Made by a program: the position numbers and the translations under genes. From Magnolia sinica (Eukaryota; Streptophyta; Magnoliopsida; Magnoliales; Magnoliaceae): DNA of 64,000 nucleotides. The notes below the pieces were generated by a model. It did no database searches, was not told the origin of the DNA, and was given only the letters and a program-made list of their open reading frames with translations. The number at the start of each line of letters is the position of its first letter. The stretch's first letter is position 1. Of the stretch, positions 12,585 through 24,636 are shown piece after piece. The stretch is from the NCBI RefSeq assembly GCF_029962835.1, contig NC_080588.1:48715001-48779000 (forward strand), in the 5' to 3' direction.

Positions 12585-13333
12585 CGGTCCAATTGGATTT
12601 AGGATTCTCTCTTATCATAATTCATAGTCTTAGGTTTTTTGACTAACTTTAGGTTAAAATTTTTTTTTAGAAACTAACCTATTTCCTGTTTTGTAGGGAC
12701 CTGACATAAACTACTACTTTGGTAATCTCTTTCCAATTTTTCTATTTTTTTTCTAATTTCTATTTTTAGAATTAAGGTTTTATTTTTTTTTAGAAAGTTT
12801 CTATTTCCAGGCTATTTTATTTATTTTTAGAAATTTCCTATTTTCTAATTCTAGATTTTGATTCTTCTTTCAAGTAACTTTCTCTTTTCTAGTTTAGGTT
12901 TTATTATTTTTTTAAGGGGTCTTTAGGTTTTATTTATTTATTTATTTTTTTTATTTTATAGGAAGTTTCTCTCTTATTTTCTAATTTCCTAATTTTTTTA
13001 TTTTATTTTATTTTATTTTATTCTTTTTTTTTTTTTTTAGAAATTTTCCCTTTTTAGAAACTAACTTAGCTTTTATTTTCTAAGATTACAAACTTTTTTT
13101 TTTTTTTTTTTTTAGAAATTAACCGTTGCTTAGGATTTTTTCTAGCATTATTTTAGTAAATTTAATTTATTTTTGTTTTCTTTTTGTTTATAGGAATTAA
13201 GGAAGGAAGCTGCTAAATAACATTGTCTTCAAAAGGAGGAGCTCTTCTTCAGACATCAATCATCTCCTTTTCTGGGTTCTTTCTTCCCATTCTCATTTAC
13301 ATAATTTTAACTTGTTTTAGAATCTCACAGTTT
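12585..13333 (+). other. T-rich leader of unit 1
   Basis: About 750 bases between primer site and gag. It is very T-rich, with many TTTTTTAGAAA words and homopolymer runs that vary in length among the three units (compare 19680-20419 and 26853-27602). It ends in TTTTTGTTTATAGGAATT, which looks like a plant splice acceptor, so it may behave as a leader intron. That is inference only. No protein is recognisable. Confidence 0.5.
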
Positions 13334-16150
13334 ATGCTAGGACGTAGATCTCTGGATTTAGAACTAGCACCGTTTGATCCTGAGATTGAAAGAACAATTC
13401 GTGAAAGATTGAGAAATAATTCTGTTGAAATGGCGAATGAGACTGAAGTTAAAGCTCTCAAAGATTATTCAGCTCCTGTCCAATTTAATGCGCCTTCATG
13501 CATAGTGTTGCCAACCACTACGGCAGCACACTTTGAACTTAAACCTAGAGTCATACAATTGTTGCCATCCTTTTATGGATTGGACAAGGAGGACCCATAT
13601 CATCATGTGAAGAATTCTTAAACATTTGCTCCACCTTTAAGTTCCAAAACTTCTCAGACGATTCGATCCGCCTACGCCTGTTTCCTTTTTCTTTGAAGGA
13701 TAAGGCGAAAGCATGGTTGAATTCTCTAGAAGTTGGATCTATCACTACATGGGACCAACTGTCTAAGAAGTTCTTAAACAAGTTCTTCCCCGTTCACAAA
13801 ACCAATGCCCTCCGTAGAGAAATCACTAACTTCACACAAAAAGAGGGCGAGCACTTTCATGAATGTTGGGAAAGATGGAAGGACTTGCTTCTTAAATGTC
13901 CTCACCATGGTTTTGAGAAGTGGCAACAAGTTCAATACTTCTATGACGGTCTGACACCACAGAACCGTCGCATGGTTGATGCCACCAGTGGAGGGTCATT
14001 CATGACCAAAAGTGATGTCGAAGCGTGGAACTTCTTTGAAACTTTGTGCGAAAATTCCCAGCAATGGGATTATTCAAATAGAGGTGATAGAAGTCCCCAA
14101 CAACAAAAGAGAGGTGGTATATATGAGATAGGAGTCATACCAGAGCTAAGTGCCAAGCTTGATAACCTGACAAAGAAAGTTGATGCTCTGGTATTGAATA
14201 ATGGACCACCACAAACAGCTCAAGTCGAGGCATATGCCACATGTTCCAGTCCTGCCCATCCTATGCAGTCTTGTCCATCTGGTGCAGCATTCCCAGAACT
14301 TCTCTCTGAACAAGTTCATGCTATGAACACTTTTCAAAAATCTGGGAATGATCCTTACTCGAACACATACAACCCAGGGTGGGCTAGACATCCAAATTTC
14401 TCTTGGGCAAAAGGACCACAACAAGGAGGACCATCTGGAAATCCTCCCATGCAACCGCACCTCCAAGTTGGCAGTCAACAACCTCAACAATTTCCACAAT
14501 ATCAACAACTGCCTACACAATCAAGGAAACCATCTCTTGAGGATACACTCCATCTTTTCATGCAGAGTTCTCTCCAATTCCAAAAAGACACCCAACAAAC
14601 CTTCCTGGCCACCAGGAAAGCTTACATGCAAATGCACAATCCATTGCCAAGTGGAAGTACAAATGGGTCAACTAGCCGCCACATTGAGTGAGAGAGAGAA
14701 GGGCACGTTCCCTAGCCAACCCGAGGCTAATCCAAAGGGACAGTATGAGATTGGCTCTAATTCCAACCAAGGGCAATATCATGAACAGGCCAAATCGATC
14801 ACTACCCTTAGGACAGGCAAGCAGATTGATAACAGAATAGAAATGCCTGGGGATGAATCAAATTCTAAAATAGAAGATCAAGATGAAGCAGAGAGCCATA
14901 CCAATGCATCCAAAGTCCAAAAGCTCTCTGATTCTCCAAGAGCCACTAATGTGCCACCTTATGTGCCCAAAGCACCCTTTCCTCAACGTCTGGCACCAAT
15001 AAAGAAAAGAAATAACTTTGATGAAATTTTGGATGTGTTTCAAAAAGTGCAAGTCAACATCCCGTTGCTTGACGCTATCAAGCAAGTCCCTGCTTACGCT
15101 AAGTTTCTTAAAGATTTATGCACTCAAAAGCGTAAGCAGAATGTTCATAAGAAAGTCTTCCTTGCAGAGCAGCTCAGCTCCATGATTCAACATAACACCC
15201 CTCCTAAATTTAGGGATCCAGGAGCTCCCACCATTTCTTGCGGCATAGGAGATCATAAGATCGGGAAGGCATTACTTGATTTAGGGGCGAGTGTCAATTT
15301 GTTACCATATTCGGTTTATGAGCAGCTAGGACTTGGTGAGTTGAAACCGACTAAGGTAACATTACAACTAGCCGATAGATCTGTCAAAGTGCCCCGGGGT
15401 GTTATTGAAGATGTGTTAATCCAAGTTGATAAATTTTATTTTCCAGAGGATTTCATAGTTATAGATACTCAGCCTGTCCAGAATCTTCATAGTCAGATCC
15501 CAGTCATTTTGGGTCGTCCATTTTTGGCCACATCTAATGCTATTATCAATTGCAGGAATGGAGTTATGAAATTGTCCTTTGGTAACATGAATATTAAACT
15601 CAATGTTTTTAATGCAGGACAACAACCCTCAGATTTGGATGACATATTTGAAGTGGACATGATCGAGAGCCTTGTGCAGGACTCCTTCCGTACATCTTTT
15701 GAAGATCCTCTAGAGACCTGCTTAGCACAATCGGGCATGGATTTTGACATTGATAGTCCCATCCATGAAGTCAATGCATTGCTCGACTCTACTCCTATAT
15801 TGGAGACTGAAAAATGGAGAGCGAAAGTGGAACCTCTTCATCCCTCTGAGATTCTTCCTGACAGCACAGTTTGTAACTCTGAGAAGACAAAGGCGAGCAG
15901 GCTGCTTAATGTTCTCAGAGCATATAAGGCAGCAATTGAACGGAAGATAATGGAAATACAGGGAGTATGCCCCACGATATGTATGGATCATGCTGTGGAA
16001 ATGTCGCGTGAAATGCAAAGGAAGCGTGATCCTAACATGGAAGAAGTCGTTCGAGCAGAAGTCCTTAAATTATTTGACGACAGTGTCAGTTACCTCATTT
16101 CAGATGGCACAGTTCATGAGAACTCACATCACTTGTCTGGGATTGGTTAA
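13334..16150 (+). pseudogene. gag-protease region, unit 1
   Basis: The first ATG in the gag frame is at 13334 (MLGRRSLDLELAPFDPEIER). A Retrotrans_gag-type block follows at about 13640-13990, with FPFSLKDKAKAWLNSL, TTWDQLSKKFLNKFFP and LLLKCPHHGFEKWQ words, as in Athila gag. A Gln/Pro-rich linker lies at about 14380-14700. Then comes a retropepsin-like block (about 15240-15590) with LLDLGASVNLLPYSVYEQLG and VILGRPFLAT. Coding stops at 16150. No reverse transcriptase, RNase H or integrase block is seen. The frame is broken in a few places. Gag would form the particle and protease would cut it; mobilisation would depend on a partner element. Confidence 0.88.
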
Positions 16151-17547
16151 TCAAGATGTTGAGGTAATTTCTTTGGCGGACCCTGGTTATAAAGATTATT
16201 TCATTCATGGTCCGTTCTTGTCTGGCTGAAGACGTTAAACTTAGCGCTCATGGGAGGCAACCCAGCCTTTTGCTTTATTGTATTGCTTTTTATTTCATTC
16301 ATTTTCATTATTTTCTTAGTTAGTTACTTCAATGTTTGTGGGTAACATTACTGCAAACCCTCACGAGACTACAACTCGTCCACTAGGGGTAACCTAGGGG
16401 TTTAAAGGCTTGTTGCATGCGCTAAATGCAATCGAGAGCACCTGCGAAAGTGGTATAGGTAGGATCTTCTTTTATTTTTCTTTTTGTTATTTTTGCTTAT
16501 GTTGATTTCTCTCTTGTGCTAACTCGCTTTTACGTTGAAATTTTTCACAAATTTTGAGAAAGCTTCTTGATTCTCCATCCAGGTATTGTCTTTTCATCAC
16601 TCCTCTTTTATTCTCGTTGTCTCATGTGCATTACTTGTTTATTTTTAATACATTGAGGACAATGTAGATTTTTGGTTGGGGGTGGGAGATTAGGGTACCT
16701 AATCAGTATTTTCTTAGTCCTGAGGAAAATTTGTGAAAATTTTAAAATTTTTTCTGAATTTCTATTGAATTCAAAGTGACTTTGAAGGATAGTTGTGATT
16801 TTAACATTATAAGATACCTGATGTTGGTAACTAATGACTCTTAGATTCGGCCATCTGCTTGATTTCACAGTCAATTTTGAATTGTTAATCCATGATTAGA
16901 CGTTGTGAACATTGATTGAGTCATGATTTTACATATCACATCTCGCTTGCACATTAAGTTTTGGTTCGATAACTGAATGATTAACTTGGTAAAAAGAAGA
17001 ATTAAAAGGCTAAGTCACATAATCTTCGCCATAGGTTTGCTCCCTATAGGTATAGATTTGATTCTCCATAGTTGACTTATAAAAAATGAGGCGACGAGTT
17101 TTCGCCATAGGTTTGCTCCCTATAGGTAAGAATTTGATTCCCCTCATTTGCGTTACTGCTCATAAAGAAAATCAAAGGTTGGTAAAATTAAAAATTAATC
17201 TGTGAGATAAGTGTTGGTTTCAAGCTTGGTTGTCACGAATTACCAATGATATCATGAGATTGACAATTGGATCTCTTAATGTTTGTAAGTCGAGATTACA
17301 CTTTACATTCATGGAGCTCGATGTTCAGAAATGTTCTAATTAATGGATTAATATATTGAACTTGATTATGAAGTTTACTGTGAGCTTGATTTCAGGAGAA
17401 AATTCTACTTACCATTCATGAATCTTAGAATTTTCACATCTCAGCTGTCTGTTCACAAGTTACTTGAGTTACAGGAATCATCTTTTATTTCTAAAATTAT
17501 TTTTCGCATACTTTGCTCGGGACTAGCAAAATGCTGTTTGGTGGTTG
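16151..17547 (+). other. 3' noncoding tail of unit 1, with hairpin, direct repeats and polypurine tract
   Basis: The tail of about 1.4 kb is nearly unchanged in all three units (also 23238-24636, 30417-31813). It holds a TGGGAGGCAACCCA hairpin at 16251-16264, preceded by GACGTTAAACTTAGCGCTCA. A GGTTGGGGGTGGGAGA purine run lies at about 16673-16688. A 28-base direct repeat with core CGCCATAGGTTTGCTCCCTA is at 17025-17052 and 17101-17128. Just before LTR 2 is GCTCGGGACTAGCAAAATGC and a G-rich tract, the likely polypurine tract. Similar landmarks are familiar from plant Athila/Tat-type elements. Confidence 0.75.
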
Positions 17548-19661
17548 TGATCAGGGTCAAATATTACATCAAGTTTTTGGTAATTACCAGATTTTACGTA
17601 TATGATAATGCTTAATGGAGTATTTTAATTGTATTTTTGTTACAGGATGAAGTCAGGAGCGTTAATTGAAAATTGATGTTAAAGGCATGGATTTCATGAT
17701 CCAAAGTCTCCAGAGCACGGGATGGACTCAAGAGAACCAATAATGAAGATTTTACACGCCTGGGATCTGAGGAAAGCAAGCCAAAGGGGCCCGGTCCAGA
17801 ATGCAAGATCACATGGTTCCCGCTATCCGATCAGTTCGAAACTTCATACATGAGATGAGGGCCGTAAATTAACCGTACATAGTAAATTTCAGCCATTGAG
17901 GATCTCGGGAAGTGGTCCAATGGACATATCAGCCCATTAATCTTCACTTTGGGGCCCACCTGATATTTGGAACTGCCTCAAACTTGGTTTTGGCGGTTGT
18001 AATTATATGAAGGAAAGGATGGATGGTGTAGATTTCCCACAAACATTACATTGGGCCCCACATGCGTGAGTGTGTGCGTAAAGCACACGTGCGCTGGCAC
18101 TACACCACACCGCTGGGACGGTCAGTGGCCCGCCGTTCCAGCGTCCGCAAACACGACCTGCGGTCGTCGGTTGTGGGTCCCACCTATTGTCCAAATGGAC
18201 AATCCAAACCATCCATCCGCTTCCTGGGGCAGCCACAATCCACGCCAAGGTGACGGAAATGGAAAGTATAATGAATACTAGTTTTTCAACCGTTCAATGG
18301 TAAAACGGACGGTGAGTTCAAAACTCTATGGGCCACCACAAAAATAACTCAAAATTGAGCATTCCCAACCGTTTTTTCACTCTCCATCCAATGAACGGAG
18401 TGGATTTCTAGAATACCAAGTATGTGGACCCCACCATCACAACAGCAACGGGTTTCGCGTCCGCGTAACGGACGGGTACGGCCGATCCGAGCCGTCCATC
18501 TCGTAGAGTGGTTCGAGAGCTTCAAAATCATGCTGATATTCTTCTCTCATGCGTGCACACGTGCGTGATACAGAGGCCATAAAAGGGCTACTCGGCGACG
18601 TTCAAAACTGATCTTTTTGTATTTTCTTCTCTGGGCCGTGTCAATGGACATTCAAAACCACCCATTCCTGACTGAAATTTCGTCCTGAATCCAATGGACG
18701 GGGTGGATTTTCCAGAAAATACCTCTGTGGGGCCCACCGATCACGGCTGCGAAAAATTACACTTCGAGTCCTTCTACGACTCTGCCACCGACCCCAGCCA
18801 TCCAGCAGCTATAAAAGGGGAGTTTTGGACGTGGGAAAGGCATTCAGAACCAGGGGATTCCAGATCTGAAGCAAGGGAGAGAAGAAAGAGAAGAAAGAGA
18901 AGAAAGAAAAGAGAGAGAGATTGTTTGGTTTGTCGTTTTTTTTATGAATTTTATTTAATATTTTTTTATGGATTTTATGGGTCACTAATCTCTCAGCTAG
19001 GGCTGAGATGAAGCCCTAATTTGATTAGCTCTTGTATTGGTTGATTTACTTTGAATATTAATTAATTTGTCTCTTTCTCTAAGTGGGCTTTATGGGTTTA
19101 AATTCTATACTTCTCCATCTATGAACTTGATTAAAGTATATATATGGATGTTGTTTGGATGCTTATTATAGGTGCTTGTGTCTGATCAAGAACAAGTTTC
19201 CTATAGAGGAAGAAACAGGGTGCTTTAATGAATGTACATTCCATGTACCCGACCAAGGATATGGGATATGTCATTCATGGCATTGCTTAAAGGAATTAGA
19301 CAGTCTGTATGCCCGATTAAGGACACAGATTGTGCTTTCTCTATTTAAGTGGTATCAATCTAGATCAAGGTGAATCAACAGACAAAACAAGGGTTAGGAT
19401 AATTAGGGGTGGATTCGAAAGTCCTAGTGCTCTCTCTCTGATTGAATTTTCTTCCCTGTTCTTAATTAATCATTTTTCATAAAATTGTGTTTAGTAATTC
19501 ATTCCATTATTTGTTGGATTAGTTAAGGAGAATCATAGATTTGAATTGTGACGACCAGTCCTCGTGGGAACGATCTCGTAATACGTACCGTATCTACATC
19601 TGATTCGTATACTTGCGAGTTTAAAAATCATTTAAATCATGTTGGTTTAAATAAAACATCA
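17548..19661 (+). repeat. LTR 2 of the Athila-like array (internal)
   Basis: Starts TGATCAGGGTCAAATATTAC and ends AAAACATCA. It serves as 3' LTR of unit 1 and 5' LTR of unit 2. Near its start it has ACATCAAGTTTTTGG (17566-17580) where LTRs 1 and 3 have an unrelated short stretch. A CTATAAAAGGGG promoter-like TATA word is at 18809-18820. Confidence 0.92.
18809..18820 (+). promoter_or_regulatory. TATA-like word of the LTR promoter
   Basis: CTATAAAAGGGG lies in the middle of LTR 2, and again in LTR 3 (25976-25987) and LTR 4 (33145-33156). It precedes a GAAGAAAGAGAAGAAAGAG purine-rich stretch that would be early transcript. Position and sequence fit an RNA polymerase II core promoter; no start-site data are available. 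Confidence 0.5.
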
Positions 19662-20419
19662 AGTTTTTGGCGCCGTTGCGGTCCAATTGGATTTAGGATT
19701 CTCTCTTATCATAATTCATAGTCTTAGGTTTTTACTAACTTTAGGTTAAATTTTTTTAAACTAAACTATTTTTTGTTTTGTAGGGTACTTAAAAAAACTA
19801 CTTCTTTGGTAATCTCTTTCCAAATTTTCTATTTTTTCTAATTTCTATTTTTAGAATTAAGGTTTTTTTTTTAGAAAGTTTCTATTTCCAGGCTATTTTA
19901 TTTATTTTTAGAAATTTCCTATTTTCTAATTCTAGATTTTGATTCTTCTTTCAAGTAACTTTCTCTTTTCTAGTTTAGGTTTTATTATTTTTTTTAAGGG
20001 GTCTTTAGGTTTTATTTATTTATTTATTTATTTTTATTTTATAGGAAGTTTCTCTCTTATTTTCTAATTTCCTAATTTTTTTATTTTATTTTATTTTATT
20101 TTCTAATTTCCTATTTTTTTTAGAAATTTTCCCTTTTTAGAAACTAACTTAGCTTTTATTTTCTAAGATTACAAACTTTTTTTTTTTTTTTTTTTTTTTA
20201 GAAATTAACCGTTGCTTAGGATTTTTTCTAGCATTATTTTAGTAAATTTAATTTATTTTTGTTTTCTTTTTGTTTATAGGAATTAAGGAAGGAAGCTGCT
20301 AAATAACATTGTCTTCAAAAGGAGGAGCTCTTCTTCAGACATCAATCATCTCCTTTTCTGGGTTCTTTCTTCCCATTCTCATTTACATAATTTTAACTTG
20401 TTTTAGAATCTCACAGTTT

Positions 20420-23237
20420 ATGCTAGGACGTAGATCTCTGGATTTAGAACTAGCACCGTTTGATCCTGAGATTGAAAGAACAATTCGTGAAAGATTGAGA
20501 AATAATTTTGTTGAAATGGCGAATGAGACTGAAGTTAAAGCTCTCAAAGATTATTCAGCTCCTGTCCAATTTAATGCGCCTTCATGCATAGTGTTGCCAA
20601 CCACTACGGCAGCACACTTTGAACTTAAACCTGGAGTCATACAATTGTTGCCATCCTTTTATGGATTGGACAAAGAGGACCCATATCATCATGTGAAAGA
20701 ATTCTTAAACATTTGCTCCACCTTTAAGTTCCAAAACTTCTCAGACGATTCGATCCGCCTACGCCTATTTCCTTTTTCTTTGAAGGATAAGGCGAAAGCA
20801 TGGTTGAATTCTCTAGAAGTTGGATCTATCACTACATGGGACCAACTGTCTAAGAAGTTCTTAAACAAGTTCTTCCCGTTCACAAAACCAATGCCCTCCG
20901 TAGAGAAATCACTAACTTCACACAAAAAGAGGGCGAGCACTTTCATGAATGTTGGGAAAGATGGAAGGACTTGCTTCTTAAATGTCCTCACCATGGTTTT
21001 GAGAAGTGGCAACAAGTTCAATACTTCTATGACGGTCTGACACCACAGAACCGTCGCATGGTTGATGCCACCAGTGGAGGGTCATTCATGACCAAAAGTG
21101 ATGTCGAAGCGTGGAACTTCTTTGAAACTTTGTGCGAAAATTCCCAGCAATGGGATTATTCAAATAGAGGTGATAGAAGTCCCCAACAACAAAAGAGAGG
21201 TGGTATATATGAGATAGGAGTCATACCAGAGCTAAGTGCCAAGCTTGATAACCTGACAAAGAAAGTTGATGCTCTGGTATTGAATAATGGACCACCACAA
21301 ACAGCTCAAGTCGAGGCATATGCCACATGTTCTAGTCCTGCCCATCCTATGCAGTCTTGTCCATCTGGTGCAGCATTCCCAGAACTTCTCTCTGAACAAG
21401 TTCATGCTATGAACACTTTTCAAAAATCTGGGAATGATCCTTACTCGAACACATACAACCCAGGGTGGGCTAGACATCCAAATTTCTCTTGGGCAAAGGA
21501 CCACAACAAGGAGGACCATCTGGAAATCCTCCCATGCAACCGCACCTCCAAGTTGGCAGTCAACAACCTCAACAGTTTCCACAATATCAACAACTGCCTA
21601 CACAATCAAGGAAACCATCTCTTGAGGATACACTCCATCTTTTCATGCAGAGTTCTCTCCAATTCCAAAAAGACACCCAACAAACCTTACTGGCCAACCA
21701 GCAAAGCTTACATGCAAATGCACAATCCATTGCCAAGTTGGAAGTACAAATGGGTCAACTAGCTGCCACATTGAGTGAGAGAGAGAAGGGCAAGTTCCCT
21801 AGCCAACCTGAGGCTAATCCAAAGGGACAGTATGAGATTGGCTCTAATTCCAACCAAGGGCAATATCATGAACAGGCCAAATCGATCACTACCCTTAGGT
21901 CAGGCAAGCAGATTGATAACAGAATAGAGATGCCTGGGGATGAATCAAATTCTAAAATAGAAGATCAAGATGAAGCAGAGAGCCATACCAATGCATCCAA
22001 AGTCCAAAAGCTCTCTGATTCTCCAAGAGCCACTAATGTGCCACCTTATGTGCCCAAAGCACCCTTTCCTCAACGTCTGGCACCAATAAAGAAAAGAAAT
22101 AACTTTGATGAAATTTTGGATGTGTTTCAAAAAGTGCAAGTCAACATCCCGTTGCTTGACGCTATCAAGCAAGTCCCTGCTTACGCTAAGTTTCTTAAAG
22201 ATTTATGCACTCAAAAGCGTAAGCAGAATGTTCATAAGAAAGTCTTCCTTGCAGAGCAGCTCAGCTCCATGATTCAACATAACACCCCTCCTAAATTTAG
22301 GGATCCAGGAGCTCCCACCATTTCTTGCGGCATAGGAGATCATAAGATCGGGAAGGCATTACTTGATTTACGGGCGAGTGTCAATTTGTTACCATATTCG
22401 GTTTATGAGCAGCTAGGACTTGGTGAGTTGAAACCGACTAAGGTAACATTACAACTAGCCGATAGATCTGTCAAGGTGCCCCGGGGTGTTATTGAAGATG
22501 TGTTAATCCAAGTTGATAAATTTTATTTTCCAGTGGATTTCATAGTTATAGATACTCAGCCTGTCCAGAATCTTCATAGTCAGATCCCAGTCATTTTGGG
22601 TCGTCCATTTTTGGCCACATCTAATGCTATTATCAATTGCAGGAATGGAGTTATGAAATTGTCCTTTGGTAACATGAATATTAAACTCAATGTTTTTAAT
22701 GCAGGACAACAACCCTCAGATTTGGATGACATATTTGAAGTGGACATGATCGAGAGCCTTGTGCAGGACTCCTTCCGTACATCTTTTGAAGATCCTCTAG
22801 AGACCTGCTTAGCACAATCGGGCATGGATTTTGACATTGATAGTCCCATCCATGAAGTCAATGCATTGCTCGACTCTACTCCTATATTGGAGACTGAAAA
22901 ATGGAGAGCGAAAGTGGAACCTCTTCATCCCTCTGAGATTCTTCCTGACAGCACAGTTTGTAACTCTGAGAAGACAAAGGCGAGCAGGCTGCTTAATGTT
23001 CTTAGAGCATATAAGGCAGCAATTGAACGGAAGATAATGGAAATACAGGGAGTATGCCCCACGATATGTATGGATCATGCTGTGGAAATGTCGCGTGAAA
23101 TGCAAAGGAAGCGTGATCCTAACATGGAAGAAGTCGTTCGAGCAGAAGTCCTTAAATTATTTGACGACAGTGTCAGTTACCTCATTTCAGATGGCACAGT
23201 TCATGAGAACTCACATCACTTGTCTGGGATTGGTTAA
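20420..23237 (+). pseudogene. gag-protease region, unit 2
   Basis: Same layout as unit 1: gag start MLGRRSLDLELAPF at 20420, Retrotrans_gag-type block about 20755-21080, Gln/Pro-rich linker about 21490-21780, retropepsin-like block about 22330-22680, end of coding at 23237. It differs from units 1 and 3 in a small set of shared positions around the linker, while units 1 and 3 agree with each other there. No polymerase or integrase domain is seen. The frame is broken in a few places. Confidence 0.86.
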
Positions 23238-24636
23238 TCAAGATGTTGAGGTAATTTCTTTGGCGGACCCTGGTTATAAAGATTATTTCATTCATGGTCC
23301 GTTCTTGTCTGGCTGAAGACGTTAAACTTAGCGCTCATGGGAGGCAACCCAGCCTTTTGCTTTATTGTATTGCTTTTTATTTCATTCATTTTCATTATTT
23401 TCTTAGTTAGTTACTTCAATGTTTGTGGGTAACATTACTGCAAACCCTCACGAGACTACAACTCGTCCACTAGGGGTAACCTAGGGGTTTAAAGGCTTGT
23501 TGCATGCGCTAAATGCAATCGAGAGCACCTGCGAAAGTGGTATAGGTAGGATCTTCTTTTATTTTTCTTTTTGTTATTTTTGCTTATGTTGATTTCTCTC
23601 TTGTGCTAACTCGCTTTTACGTTGAAATTTTTCACAAATTTTGAGAAAGCTTCTTGATTCTCCATCCAGGTATTGTCTTTTCATCACTCCTCTTTTATTC
23701 TCGTTGTCTCATGTGCATTACTTGTTTATTTTTAATACATTGAGGACAATGTAGATTTTTGGTTGGGGGTGGGAGATTAGGGTACCTAATCAGTATTTTC
23801 TTAGTCCTGAGGAAAATTTGTGAAAATTTTAAAATTTTTTCTGAATTTCTATTGAATTCAAAGTGACTTTGAAGGATAGTTGTGATTTTAACATTATAAG
23901 ATACCTGATGTTGGTAACTAATGACTCTTAGATTCGGCCATCTGCTTGATTTCACAGTCAATTTTGAATTGTTAATCCATGATTAGACGTTGTGAACATT
24001 GATTGAGTCATGATTTTACATATCACATCTCGCTTGCACATTAAGTTTTGGTTCGATAACTGAATGATTAACTTGGTAAAAAGAAGAATTAAAAGGCTAA
24101 GTCACATAATCTTCACCATAGGTTTGCTCCCTATAGGTATAGATTTGATTCTCCATAGTTGACTTATAAAAAATGAGGCGACGAGTTTTCGCCATAGGTT
24201 TGCTCCCTATAGGTAAGAATTTGATTCCCCTCATTTACGTTACTGCTCATAAAGAAAATCAAAGGTTGGTAAAATTAAAAATTAATCTGTGAGATAAGTG
24301 TTGGTTTCAAGCTTGGTTGTCACGAATTACCAATGATATCATGAGATTGACAATTGGATCTCTTAATGTTTGTAAGTCGAGATTACACTTTACATTCATG
24401 GAGCTCGATGTTCAGAAATGTTCTAATTAATGGATTAATATGTTGAACTTGATTATGAAGTTTACTGTGAGCTTGATTTCAGGAGAAAATTCTACTTACC
24501 ATTCATGAATCTTAGAATTTTCACATCTCAGCTGTCTGTTCACAAGTTACTTGAGTTACAGGAATCATCTTTTATTTCTAAAAAATTATTTTTCGCATAC
24601 TTTGCTCGGGACTAGCAAAATGCTGGTTGGGGGTTG
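23238..24636 (+). other. 3' noncoding tail of unit 2
   Basis: Matches 16151-17547 almost base for base, including the TGGGAGGCAACCCA hairpin (23338-23351), the CCATAGG direct repeats and the G-rich tract GGTTGGGGGTTG just before LTR 3. Confidence 0.75.
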
